DNA from: Nemertoderma westbladi
Taxonomy: Eukaryota > Xenacoelomorpha > Nemertodermatida > Nemertodermatidae
Direction of reading: 5' to 3'
Assembly (NCBI GenBank): GCA_032718475.1
Contig: JAUCBJ010003420.1
Location: 1 to 53,922 of the forward strand
Length of the DNA stretch: 53,922 nucleotides
Shown here: positions 40,701-48,624 of the stretch, piece after piece
Layout of the letters: the number at the start of each line of letters is the position of its first letter
How positions within the stretch are numbered: position 1 is the first letter of the stretch
Notes under the pieces: model-generated
The model's database searches: none
The model's input: the letters and a program-made list of their open reading frames with translations, nothing else
What the model was told of the DNA's origin: nothing
Translations under genes and position numbers: made by a program

Positions 40701-41654
40701 TTGTTCCTGCAAATGAGAGATTCTCGCTACATTCGCAACACGTATTTTCTCTTCCTCTACCGCTGTTTGTATCATTAGTAGTTGAGTTTGTTCTTCCATC
40801 TCGTGTTGCTGTCTGTAGAACTGTTGCTGTTGTCGAGCAACTTCTGACGTGCCCATGCTTACCTCGTTAATCTCGCTGCGAATACTCACCAGTGATTGAT
40901 TCAGTATTCCCGGTGCCGATTCAATTCGTACGGGTGAAGTTTCCCTCGTATATTCAGGCACGGTTTCCCAATCTCCGACATCCTCGCCGCACATACGTAA
41001 GTGGTCCGTCAGATGTTTCAATTGTCCATCCAGTCGGTACAGTTCCTGTTCTTCCTCGGGTTGTAATAATTCGTCCGAAACTGACTCACCTAACAACTGG
41101 TCCGCTTGTTCCTGTTGTATCTGTCTAATCGTCGACTTAAACTGAATCAGTTTCTTTCTAGCGATCATTAGTTTCTCGAGGATTCTAAGTTGAGTATCCA
41201 TGTCCTGTCTCTGTCTAGCTAGATCTTGTAGACCAATTAGATTATCTACGGACTTATATACTTTACTCTGTACTCTAACCTGGAGGGTGTAGAACTCGAA
41301 TCGAGACATCGGAGCGGTCAACTCGTCTAATATGCGTTGGCCTTCTCCAATACTCCTGGTAATATGCGCCATGTAACCGCCGACGCTTCTAACCACACTT
41401 TCTGTGCTTCCTGCTGAACTTACCATTTCCGTTTCCCTGTATCTAGGTTGCGGAACAGTTAGAAAGTCCTCGGTCCTGCCGTCACCTCGTACTACGGCAT
41501 CCGGTACTCCCGTTGGATGTACTGGTGACGCACACGGTGTAGGTTCGGTAGGCTCGCGAGTCTTCCCCTGTTGTTCTTCCGCTGCTGACTTATCTCCGTC
41601 GCATGAGTCATAGTCGGTTTGTGTATTTTTCGTATAGTCTTGTTTGTCACTCAT
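34713..41654 (-). CDS. ORF1: BEL/Pao-type Gag-protease-integrase polyprotein lacking RT
   Basis: 2313 codons without interruption, starting at an ATG 811 nt after the LTR. Order: acidic/proline N-terminus; coiled coil about 265-460; three 28-residue repeats about 600-670; DUF1759-like Gag core about 850-1020 (P-K-F-S-G-S); Cys/His knuckles about 1085-1155 (C-W-R-C-T-R-H-G-H-V-R-K-D-C); aspartic protease with L-D-S-A-S at D1260; then a repetitive P-D-x-L-P-D region to about 1790 in place of RT/RNase H; pre-integrase and H-H-C-C zinc site about 1895-1975; integrase with D2007, D2069 and E2119 (Y-S-D-Q-G-T-N-F, W-R-G-G-V-W-E); a DUF5641-like tail. The protease has D-S-A rather than D-S/T-G. The product would form capsids and integrate DNA but cannot make it. 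Confidence 0.9.
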   Translation of the reverse strand: MSDKQDYTKNTQTDYDSCDGDKSAAEEQQGKTREPTEPTPCASPVHPTGVPDAVVRGDGRTEDFLTVPQPRYRETEMVSSAGSTESVVRSVGGYMAHITRSIGEGQRILDELTAPMSRFEFYTLQVRVQSKVYKSVDNLIGLQDLARQRQDMDTQLRILEKLMIARKKLIQFKSTIRQIQQEQADQLLGESVSDELLQPEEEQELYRLDGQLKHLTDHLRMCGEDVGDWETVPEYTRETSPVRIESAPGILNQSLVSIRSEINEVSMGTSEVARQQQQFYRQQHEMEEQTQLLMIQTAVEEEKIRVANVARISHLQEQAELEAAEMERLELDIAQQAAAAELAQRTATAELERQTAAAELERQTEAAELERKRLVSEARVEMKTRQIKAQQAIRQAEFEAQQQQTEQREKEVKLRFELEKKARELAETKENLDLLARDRSMRSRDGHDLDQIEVRHRQIQERMKEGSIGAPGRERQLVKDLCQRFPQVTPMFAPVTTKEPVSIAGSSDISPIHGATEHRFVIPDKFTLPRATSSPIPKVKVSNPPITDRSSLLTGPALLTTKQVSPPSTPKPVTHYAYPMTFRPTRPVDSNAVIRPRLQFTSQSTTLRKTCEPTEQRRTVDTRPFNQFTSQSTTSRKTCEPTEQRRTVDTRPFNQFTSQSTTSRKTCEPTEQRRPVDDVPKRNVRIQTAQRTRARRPPYPDDSSTSSESDYPKREVFRTGAADEYKCKRSDNSFVDNPPQNTPTQKALQPTDAISTQQFADILRPVVNKLAQIEERLEEVQTDSSRNSEFEHNRNPKRPPRQIPSTNTSYQGKAPRRDINQITNQGCETLNVAEEIAKFAARQGLPVQQPPKFSGSSKHWHTFVDYIESQIAVCAFTSREKFNYLLQTLSGEPKRLAETFVGVPDAFKLAYDRLTSIYGGTVSMARSVIEELCKGGAITKPVDLLKLTDEIKNAITTLRSIGQLDYGNTPTVLLKIIGRLHHRLRREWRKIEYQREERGGFLKLEDVYLLISREAVVETRSNYTDQHIVAEGITLPSSNRQKPQTTSTKTATYATSTETRQFSDGSRVSAPIGTKQTRQQLSADFSSCQYCEHLGKRYIGHKLRGCRQFRELNSEERRLQIRPLDSCWRCTRHGHVRKDCPNADTCPSCGRNHDGLLHTDSHTPTKRFVREHPEAAARCDAAYKNRESKTTPTFVTHIEDYFSEQPGSSDEESEDDDVYSDGDEQPSIALLTTDQLKGFSVIPIKITGTKGSKRIYAILDSASSHSYVDEKIADVVTDLRQGKRVSYTVSSMHGQRAIPVTRVKLNLDSLLPKSQHSEKERSLLPFKDLTFAATKDFSNLLGPVPEQSLEDRKYFRHLGVPECPVNYRSVAMLIGTDQFNLHQVWETRPSAVVAGNAYACRTPIGWYTRAPVRTLDISDEEDVQSTCSLLTTNSTHSFSHDMDHTTLHTKHDRRVTSMISHKEQLIHQVSLELGEKTSQPEIPSTTDDNAGRLASLPTPIIPLYDNKSNTIPKDAEIKKPKKGKAKKRTAVKLKKKPKAKWKDITSKVKRGRLASLSTPDISPDGQPDTLLDSQPDILPDISQNVPPDTSNISTNSEAAVSLLERPSIDKQPDTLPDVSPDTLLDGQPDVLPDTSLDISPDVPRNILPDMSQNVLLDTSNILTNSKAAVSLLERPCIDKLPISTHLSNHKHGETSCITDVGSTYANVNTGVTLRSRDIPNLQPMVKPGINIGRKISLPKPTDPIEFKPPLTIDLQSTDNQGKKTKKDKLLVDPDGSTVNKGILTGGPVGPSSKSKPSKFSIDLPDDVTNTYVDRIVNLTDSWTNACRKLAWIVRFVQYVKGKRDFTHRLTLTEIDRCEIKLIRHYQLRYFAREFTSISQSQPIKSSPILSWSPIIYNGLICHKSRLQNIDFNTNFRYPIIIPQHHELQRAMILDAHLHLKHAGRHHCLSYLRTRFVLIRPSKALSSVTRTCIICKKVHSRIGTQEMSELPQARLQAFRPPFTETGIDCFGPIHTKRGRILVKRWGLIFTCMSSRAVHIERVMDLSTNAFILALRRFIARRGLVKCLYSDQGTNFVGARNEIARAFKKLDHDQISNELQPHKIVWKFNPPDSPWRGGVWERLIRSIKTAMAKVIPVNHILTDDQLTTLFVEIEAILNTRPIVLVPDDKQSQFALTPAHLLMQAPTTLTPISIPIESDSYGRKAWKITQLLANKFWEIWQNHYLPSISARTTWYNNTRALKPGDHVLLAEVNLKRRFWITGVILATHPSMDGVTRTVTVQTIDGRTVDRPTQHLVLLEETRNESGDYKSPPNTSK
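36600..36985 (-). repeat. tandem repeat filling the expected RT position in ORF1
   Basis: Two ~195-bp copies in which P-D-x-x-P-D motifs precede N-S-x-A-A-V-S-L-L-E-R-P. At DNA level GTCTGGYRAYRTGTCTGG-like words recur, and AATAGRGAAACTGCGGCTT occurs at about 36640 and 36847. It keeps the reading frame open. Confidence 0.8.
39645..39870 (-). repeat. 84-bp tandem repeat in ORF1, 3 copies
   Basis: GGTAGGCTCACAAGTCTTCC starts at 39645, 39729 and 39813, exactly 84 bp apart, and the intervening sequence is near-identical. It encodes 28-residue repeats (R-K-T-C-E-P-T-E-Q ... N-Q-F-T-S-Q-S-T-T). Each repeat carries one copy of the element's 20-bp motif. Confidence 0.95.
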
Positions 41655-42465
41655 TTCAGTAGTTGTAAGTCAAGTAAAGTGAGTGTCAAAGTATCAAACT
41701 TACCGTATTTTATCTAAACGGTACTAATTACAGTCATATAAAATTAGCCTACCGGCCGATTTTATAGCAGATGGATAAAATTAGCCTAAACGGCCAATTT
41801 TACAGCAAATAAATGTCACGGAATAAGTATATAATAAAATTAGCCTAGCGGCCAATTTTATAACCAATAAATCGGATAACGATATGCGTTATCAAAAGGT
41901 AAATTAAATACAATAATACGGACTAATTCAGCAATGAACAAAGAAATCATACGGAATGCATAAATACTTGAGACAGTGGAACCCACAATAATTTTAACTA
42001 ATACGGTAATGCCTAACTTATTTATGCAACTTTTCGAACTCACCCACTCCAATAATTCTCCAGAAAAACAGATTCCCAGATACAAACCGGACGTGAACCT
42101 TTCCGTTTTTAGCGTTGCGGACGAAGCGCGATTTTCCCAACCAAAGTTGTTGGGTTATCTATCTCCCAAACTTGCTAAACACGGTCTTGCTCCCGTTACA
42201 GTCTAGAAATGAGTTCTGAATCCTGAAAAAACAAAAGAGTTAGGTTTTACTTTACGAAAATTTTGTACCGGTACAATATGGTATTTAAACCCCTTTTTAA
42301 ACACCGGTATTCAATTCCAAAAAATATTTTAAACGCGGTTCAAATCAAATTTTATTTCAAAAAATTAGCACTTAGCTAATCAAATATAAATTTTTACCTC
42401 AAAATACAAAATTTTCAAATAACTTTAGTCCTACCGAACCGTAGTTCAGTAAAACACATTCCTAC
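41655..42465 (-). other. leader of the giant element
   Basis: 811 nt between LTR and ORF1. Next to the LTR, the element-sense sequence GTAGGAATGTGTTTTACTG has no TGG start, so no standard tRNA primer-binding site is seen. A perfect 7-bp hairpin (GATAACG/CGTTATC) lies at about 41877. Three larger hairpins are near ORF1. Confidence 0.6.
41739..41860 (-). repeat. three repeated hairpins upstream of ORF1
   Basis: TAAAATTAGCC, a 4-5 nt loop and GGCCRATTTTA occur at 41739-41764, 41776-41802 and 41835-41860. In element sense the single mispair becomes G-U in the second and third copies, so the stems fit RNA better than the opposite strand. The first copy keeps one mismatch. Position before Gag suggests a packaging or translation role (inference). 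Confidence 0.75.
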
Positions 42466-44364
42466 TATATGGAAGAGACAGTAACAATACCTGCAATATC
42501 TTACTGTAAAGTTTGTGAATCAAATCATAAATCCGACCTTCTCACCAAAACAGTAAACTCTAAGTAAACGAATATATTGCAGTATTGATCTCTTATAACC
42601 GGTGAGGCAGAAAACAGTCTACGAGCAGACAAACTTCGATAAAACAAAATCCCGCGCAGCGAATCCTAAAATCAGGCTGACTCACTGACGGACTAAGGGG
42701 CTCGTATACTTTGCCGCGGTGTGATTTATATGGTTGGGCGAAAGGGATGCTAGCTAGGTACAGAGGCAGAGATTTGGAGATGTCTAACTAGTGGGCAAAG
42801 CACAGTACGGACAAAAGTTAATTTTTTATATATTTTGAGGTGTAAATAATTTCTAACGCGCGCGTGTTAATTCTGAACGGTCAAAAGCAGTTTTGCTCCT
42901 TCACATATATAATTACTGGGTACGGTGTGCATTTTACAAATATTCTAATTTTGTAACTTGTAGGTCCAATACTCACGAATGATAAGGTTCCTTCCCCTCT
43001 TGCGTATTTCCAGGACTCAAATTCAGGCATAAAGTTAATGCTACGCCCAGAATTCGGCAATTTTAGGTACCAGGTCCCTAATACTAAGAAGATATGTGTT
43101 AGTTTACTACAGTAGGCGTACAGTTACTAATAGCTATCTTGGCTCTTATCTGGAATTTTAGTTACCCAGGTAGTCCGGGTAACTTCCTATCAGGACGTTG
43201 GCGGGGACACGGTAGATGTTAGTATATCCCTAATAGCCTCAATTTATTTGCGCCTAGTTGTAAACTGCCCTACCGCCTGAACGGTACAATCCTAATTCAG
43301 GTGAAACACAGCAACCCTTCTAGCCTACAAGTTCTATTGCAATGGACACCGTTGCACTGCAAATAGTCGCACACGCACCTGTACTTAGCAAAGTTAGGCG
43401 TACAGTTTGCTGCACCCTACCAATGTGTATGCTTCGTACCGGTGTGCCTACGTCCTATCTGCGTACTAGTATCTGCCTGCGCTCTCCCCCGTAGGAATGT
43501 GAAGGTCTACTGTGGGTTTTCCTGAATCAAGACAGTACAGTCCCTAAGATGTAATTTTAGGCTCACAGCGTGTCACTACTTCTACCTTTTGATCTTTGGT
43601 CTTACTCTTAGGTAGCAAGGCGTCGAACGCTGTCTAACCTTTCAGGCGATGGGCGAATAACTCAAGATGGTATTGCGGGTTGTCTCTTGTCTACATTCCC
43701 GTGATGTTCCCGTTCATTGCTGCGGCCCGATCTCTAGCCGGCCATCCTGTCCCTTAGCTAGGTTCACCGTAGTGAATCATGGTGAAAGAAAACAGATAGC
43801 GGTATTTCTGAATTTATTGCAGATAATAATACAAAATGTAATCTGAATACTAATGACAGAATAAACAAATATTGAGTAACTAATAAGATTAGAAAGATTG
43901 CACTGAGAGTAAGATTAATTGAATAACTAATGAACAAATCGCACCTTTATATAGCAAATTTGTGCTGCCATCAATCGAGACAATTCTCGATTGTTCTATA
44001 GGTTCTAACAGGTTTTTAAAGATAACTATTGGTCCAGCTAATATATAACTTGCACGATATTGGTTACAATCAAATAACTACAGTCTCATTGGTACAGACA
44101 AATGCAATTAATTTGTAGCGGTCAATTTAAATGAGTTGAAATTCTGCACAAAAAATAATTCGCACTTACTAGGATTCGAACTCAATACCTACTACACATA
44201 TAATTTCCAACGCTCTACCGACTGAGCTACTGAACCACTTGACCAATAGGCGTACAAATGATAGAACAAACACAAATGAGGACTCAAAGTAATCTTTTAC
44301 AAAGTTAATTCGAAATAAAATAAAATTTTGAAAATCCACGGCATTTAGGGAATATAATTCTATA
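42466..44364 (-). repeat. 5' LTR of the giant element (1899 bp)
   Basis: About a dozen differences by eye from the copy at 27582-29481 (for example GGATGC/GGACGC near 42747 and a one-base indel in CTCCCCC near 43486). Its outer flank is AGTAG (44365-44369). Confidence 0.95.
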
Positions 44365-44396
44365 AGTAGCAGAAAAACGTTTCTAGCTATTATAAG

Positions 44397-44399
<3 letters not shown>

Positions 44400-44438
<39 letters not shown>

Positions 44439-44440
44439 AG
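44400..44440. repeat. (ATT)n microsatellite
   Basis: About 13 perfect ATT units, followed by ATAAGCAGCTATTATAAGCA, an imperfect duplication. Confidence 0.95.
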
Positions 44441-44545
44441 CAGCTATTATAAGCAGTTTTTCTAAAACTGCTTTCGGTAAGTCATTAATAAAAATGAGAA
44501 ATAGTATGGGAGAGTGGACCGATCCCTGGGGGACAGACATCGGAA
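44441..44545 (-). pseudogene. LINE RT fragment (jockey/CR1-like)
   Basis: The minus frame reads V-P-Q-G-S-V-H-S-P-I-L-F-L-I-F-I-N-D-L-P, the RT motif just before the catalytic aspartates in jockey/CR1-type LINEs. Only about 30 codons survive before the microsatellite, so it is a fossil. Confidence 0.75.
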
Positions 44546-44574
44546 GTGTTTTATTAGTCTCCGCAAGCTTTTAC

Positions 44575-44885
44575 TTGAACTGAGCTGCCAGCGCCTTGTA
44601 GGACATTGCTTTCACCGTGTGGACCAGCCTGTGCATAATCTTGTGCTTTGGCGGCCTCATGGAACGACTATGTATGGTGGTAAGCCCATGACTTTTACGA
44701 GACGCATTTTAAAGGACACTGGACTTGAAGATACGGATTATCTACCAAATGTCATGGGTTATAGGGAGTTGAGGTGGAGCAATTTTATTGACAAGCCGAC
44801 ACATCTTTCTTAATATATTTGATATAATTAATGCAGCCGCAATGCAACATGCCGATAGTACAGTAGTAGTTATAGTAGTTTGGAT
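44575..44885 (+). pseudogene. RTE-like LINE 3' end fragment
   Basis: Encodes the C-terminus (G-H-C-F-H-R-V-D-Q-P-V-H-N-L-V-L-W, ending D-K-P-T-H-L-S) and the GCAGCCGCAATGCAACATGC tail with a degraded TAGTAG end. It is divergent from the 9235-12656 copy, so an older insertion. Confidence 0.85.
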
Positions 44886-45115
44886 TATTTGGTAGTTATA
44901 GATGTTTGTTGATACCAATAGAAAGGTAGAAGAAATATTGGGTATAAAAGTTTTATAAATTATTATCTGCTTGTAGCAATTAATCTATATGTGTACCGAC
45001 ATTTGCTGGGGCTCATATCCATATACAATATATTAGACCAGACAGCTAAAATTTTCCATATGTAGATTTTCATCACTGATGTCATTTCCCATGTCAGTTT
45101 TCAAGTTTGGCGGCA
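44886..45115. other. non-coding
   Basis: Nothing recognised. Confidence 0.4.
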
Positions 45116-46335
45116 TTTGTACAGTTTGTATGTCTGTTCGTTTGTCGAAAAACAATATGACACCCTACAAAGGTAAAATCACGGTAATGTCTGTTTTCTT
45201 GGACTCAGACTTCATTTACGGTATCAGTTTTGATGTTTGGCAGCATTTGTAAAGTTTGACTTCATTTACGGTATCAGTTTTGATGTTTGGCAGCATTTGT
45301 AAAGTTTGTATGTCTGTCCGTTTGTCAGTCGATCTGTCTCTCTGTAAAATACAATATGACATCATACAAAGCTAAAATCCCTGGAATTTCTGTTTTCTTG
45401 GACTCTGACTTCATTTACTGTATCAGTTTTCATGTTTGGCAGCAATTGAACAGTTTGTATGTCTGTCCGTTTGTCAGTCGATGTGTCTGTCAAAATACAA
45501 TATGACACCATACAAAGCTAACTTTCTTGGACACTGACTTCATTTACTGTATCAGTTTTCATGTTTGGCAGTAATTGAACAGTTTATTATGTCTGTCCGT
45601 TTGTCAGTCAATCTGTCTGTCAAATTACAATATCACACCATACAAAGCTAAAATATCGGGACTGTCTGTTTTCTTGGACTCTGAATTCATTTTACTGTAT
45701 TAGTTGTCATGTTTGGCAGTATTGTACAGTTTGTATGTCTGTCCGTTTGTAAGTCAATCTGTCTGTCAAAATACAATATGACACCATACAAAGCTAACAT
45801 CCCGGGAATTTCTGTTTTCGTGGACTCTGACTTCATTTAGTGTATCAGATTTCATGTTTGGCAGCAATTGAACAGTTTGTTTGTCTGTCCGTTTATCAGT
45901 CGATCTGTCTGTCAAAATACAATATGACACCCTGCAAATTCTAAAATCCTGTGAATGTCAGTTTTTTTGGACTCTGACTTCATTTACGGTATCAGTTTCA
46001 ATGTTTGGCAGCAATTTTACAGTTTGTAAGTCTTTCCGTTTGTCTGCGAATCTGTCTGTCAAAATACAATATGACACCCTATAAAGCTTAAATCATGGGA
46101 ATATCTGTTTTTGGACTCTGAATTCATTTGCGGTATCAGTTTCAATGTTTGGCAGCAATTTTACAGTTTGTACGTCTGTCCGTTTATCTGTCAATAAGTC
46201 AGTCAAAATTTATTTTAACACACCGCAAAACAAAAAAATTCGATACGTGCTTTTTATTGTTCTCTAATTTCATTCCAATATCAATTCTCATGTTTTATGT
46301 CACCTTGACTGTTTGACTGTCAAAATATCATATAT
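45116..46335. repeat. ~145-bp satellite, about 8 degenerate copies
   Basis: Each unit has CAGTTTGTATGTCTGTCCGT plus TTGTCAGTC, then CAAAATACAATATGACACC, GGACTCTGACTTCATTTACG and TGTTTGGCAGCAATT. Unit starts are about 45119, 45299, 45446, 45585, 45726, 45873, 46018 and 46165. A 50-bp internal duplication lies at 45190-45300. A partial unit recurs at 46740-46860 in diverged form. Confidence 0.85.
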
Positions 46336-46362
46336 TACCCTACAAAGCAAGTTTTCCTTTAC

Positions 46363-46556
46363 CGAATTGTCTGGGACCGAATTGTCAGGTACCGAATTGT
46401 TCAGGACCGAATTGTCCTAGGACCGAATTTTCTGGGACCGAATTGTCGGGGACCGAATTGTCCGGTACAGAATTGTCCGGGAACGAATTCTCCTAGGAAC
46501 GAATTCTCCTAGGACCGAATTTTCTGGGACCGAATTGTCTGGGACCGAATTGAAGA
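46363..46556. repeat. ~17-bp minisatellite GGGACCGAATTGTCYRG
   Basis: About 11 copies. Inverted copies (GAAAATTCGGTCCCATT) occur at about 46604 and more direct copies near 46630 and 46693, so the array continues in scattered form. Confidence 0.9.
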
Positions 46557-46859
46557 ATAAAACGTATTAAATCAATAGCTTAATTTAAATTAATTTGGTA
46601 CTGGAAAATTCGGTCCCATTAAATATGTATGTTATGGGACCGAAATTTTTAAGTCAGTATCCGGTCAATTAGGTCCCAAAACACTAAATTAAAGGGACCG
46701 AATTGACCGGGATTGAATTGTCCTGATTCCATTTTCTTGGTGTCTCTCTTATTTTCGATATCATTTTTCATGTTTGGTGGCATCTCAACTGTCTGTCTGT
46801 CTTCCGTTTGTCTGTCAATCCGTATGTTAAAAGATATTATATCGCACCACATAGTTAAA

Positions 46860-47390
46860 ATCTTATGAGGTTTACCTGGTCTCGGATTTCATTTCCGATG
46901 TTAGCATTATTGGTTGGTTGCAATGAAACTGTTTGTATGTTATGTCAGTATTGATGTTCAGACAGACAAAAAATTTCGTCCAGGAAGTCCCATATAATGG
47001 CGAATATTTTAGAATAACGTAGTCGTTGTTCTATTTCAGATTGTTGGTATGCCGTCTAACATTTTGATGGACAAACCAACATGATGGACATGAAAAAGCA
47101 GCTAGCTAGCTACAGTATTATAACTCGAGAAATAAAAGATATGTCGTGAGGCCATTTTCACCTACCTATGACATTGTCATTAATTTAACATTAACATTTA
47201 TTTGTCTAAAAAGGTTAAGCCTCTTAAGCAAAAAAAATTTGGCATAGAAACCCATAATTTCAATTCTCTTTCAATTTGTTTGAAATATGATTGTAGAAAT
47301 ATTTTGTCAAATTTTTCATGAAAATCTTAAGAGACACGAACAAAGATAAAATAAATCATACAGCCAGCTATAAAGTCCATCTATTACCTG
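46860..47390. other. non-coding, AT-rich
   Basis: No gene or clear repeat. Confidence 0.4.
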
Positions 47391-47394
47391 ATTG

Positions 47395-47740
47395 CTTATG
47401 GCTGCATGTTTTATTTTACCATTTAATTTGCAGCCATAAGCCCACAGTGGGCGCAAATGGCCTTATGGCTGCAGGGTAAATTATTTCCATGCAGCCATAA
47501 GTCATTTAAAAAAAATAAAAGTTCCAGCTAAATATATAATATAACATAATTTATATAGCCAATTGTGCCAGATATGGTTCCTCCAATTCCCTATCGGGAA
47601 ATATGCAGCCATAAGGCCGGTCATTTCTTATGGCTGCATGTGACCATAAGGCCATTTTTGTGACCATAAGGCCATTGTCTTATATATGATGCAGCCATAA
47701 GACTTTACCCAATCGGGTAAAACCGGCATTATGGCTGCAT
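47395..47740. repeat. cluster of inverted ATGCAGCCATAAG copies
   Basis: ATGCAGCCATAAG or its complement CTTATGGCTGCAT occurs at 47395, 47430, 47461, 47489, 47603, 47627, 47689 and 47728, with partial GACCATAAGG at 47642 and 47662. Adjacent copies face each other and could fold into hairpins. A separate perfect hairpin TTACCC-AATC-GGGTAA is at about 47706. It resembles nested MITE ends. Confidence 0.8.
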
Positions 47741-47953
47741 GTGAGATACATATATATATATCGTTGCTTTAAGACATGCTGTATTAGCTGGTGAAGTTTT
47801 GAATATTTTATCCAATGGAAAGTGATGATTATTACGTGGTAAAGTGAAATCCGACATTCCTATTGGGCATCTTACTGCAGAAAGGCCATCATATATCTTT
47901 CGATATCTCTTGTAGGCTCTTTGACTTAGGGCCTTATCCTTATGACTCTTAAG
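47629..47953 (-). other. open segment, possible coding, unassigned
   Basis: A minus frame of about 107 codons without ATG. Its first 65 codons look protein-like (K-D-K-A-L-S-Q-R-A-Y-K-R-Y-R-K and R-N-N-H-H-F-P-L-D-K-I-F); the rest runs through the inverted-repeat cluster. It could be a further 3' exon of the GLIS-like gene, but the splice phase does not fit exon 5 (phase 1), or it could be a transposon remnant. Confidence 0.2.
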
Positions 47954-48006
47954 CTACGATATTCAATATAAACAAATATATACAAACATAATATAATATG
48001 TCTTAC

Positions 48007-48244
48007 CTGTGGACAAGGAGGCGCCCAATCCGCTGTCCTGGGTGTCTGTATGCACCAACGGATATTTCTTGCTTTCAGATTGGTCAGAGTTACATCCCAC
48101 AGTGAGGATACTGTCCAATGGGAATGAGTTACCATTGACAGCTAAGGGTTGCATATAGTACTGGTTTGGGTATGACTGTTGCGTAGGTTGAGGTAAGATT
48201 GTTGTATTTATTATAGGTGAAAGTTGATTGCTCTTTGTTTTCAA
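48007..48244 (-). CDS. GLIS-like gene, exon 6 (C-terminal region)
   Basis: Acceptor TTATAG, donor GTAAGA, phase 0 in and phase 1 out. Encodes a Pro/Gln/Ser/Asn-rich segment (Q-P-T-Q-Q-S-Y-P-N-Q-Y-Y) and D-S-G-L-G-A-S-L-S near its end. It is open throughout and follows exon 5 in phase, which is the reason to join it. Confidence 0.6.
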
Positions 48245-48624
48245 CTATAAAAAATGTATAATGAAAGTTTGACTTCTTAGTTAATTATAATTTTATCAGT
48301 TTGCCAGAAACATATTACACACGATGTTTAACTTGACTTCCTACAGTAACATTTATGCAATTTTATTTAATATACTGTACGGTATATTGGCGAATTTTTC
48401 ACAATTTGCGATACATTAACATTACGCATAAATTCGTTGATTCTCGCCTATTCTTGCCATAATTTTATTTATTCTATTTACTTATTTTACTTTCTATATT
48501 TCGAGTAATTATAATTCAGAAGAAAATAGATACGTAACCGATTAATATTTCGAGTAATTATAACTCAGAAGAAAATAGATACGTAACCGATTAATATCAC
48601 ATTATGAGGCACCTTTTTCCTCAC

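Larger units (their letters stand above)
29779..41566 (-). repeat. dispersed 20-bp motif set (CTCGCGAG core), 11 copies
   Basis: Consensus on the plus strand GRWAGGCTCGCGAGTCTTCC. Starts: 29779, 29974, 30286, 33261, 34409, 36985, 37165, 39645, 39729, 39813 and 41547. A weaker match lies near 36284. Copies fall in the 3' region, the ORF1/ORF2 spacer, ORF2 and ORF1. In ORF1/ORF2 it is read as G-R-L-A-S-L (33261, 36985, 37165) or as K-T-R/C-E-P-T-E (39645, 39729, 39813 and 41547), two different frames. I did not find it outside the element. Confidence 0.9.
27582..44364 (-). mobile_element. giant 16.8-kb BEL/Pao-like LTR element without RT
   Basis: Direct repeats of 1.9 kb (27582-29481 and 42466-44364) with about a dozen differences by eye bracket the element, and AGTAG is duplicated on both sides. 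Minus-strand order: LTR, leader with three hairpins, a 2313-codon Gag-protease-integrase ORF, a structured spacer, ORF2 to ORF5, an A-rich 3' region, LTR. No YxDD-containing frame or other RT block was found on either strand. The near-identical LTRs and intact ORF1 argue for a recent insertion. I infer a non-autonomous element that keeps its own capsid, protease and integrase. Confidence 0.85.

Noticed and set aside
35155-41613. Plus-strand ORFs of 60-120 codons across the giant element
   Set aside because: Shadows of the 2313-codon minus-strand ORF with no own domain.
45287-46316. Short ORFs of 62-72 codons
   Set aside because: Frames within the ~145-bp satellite.
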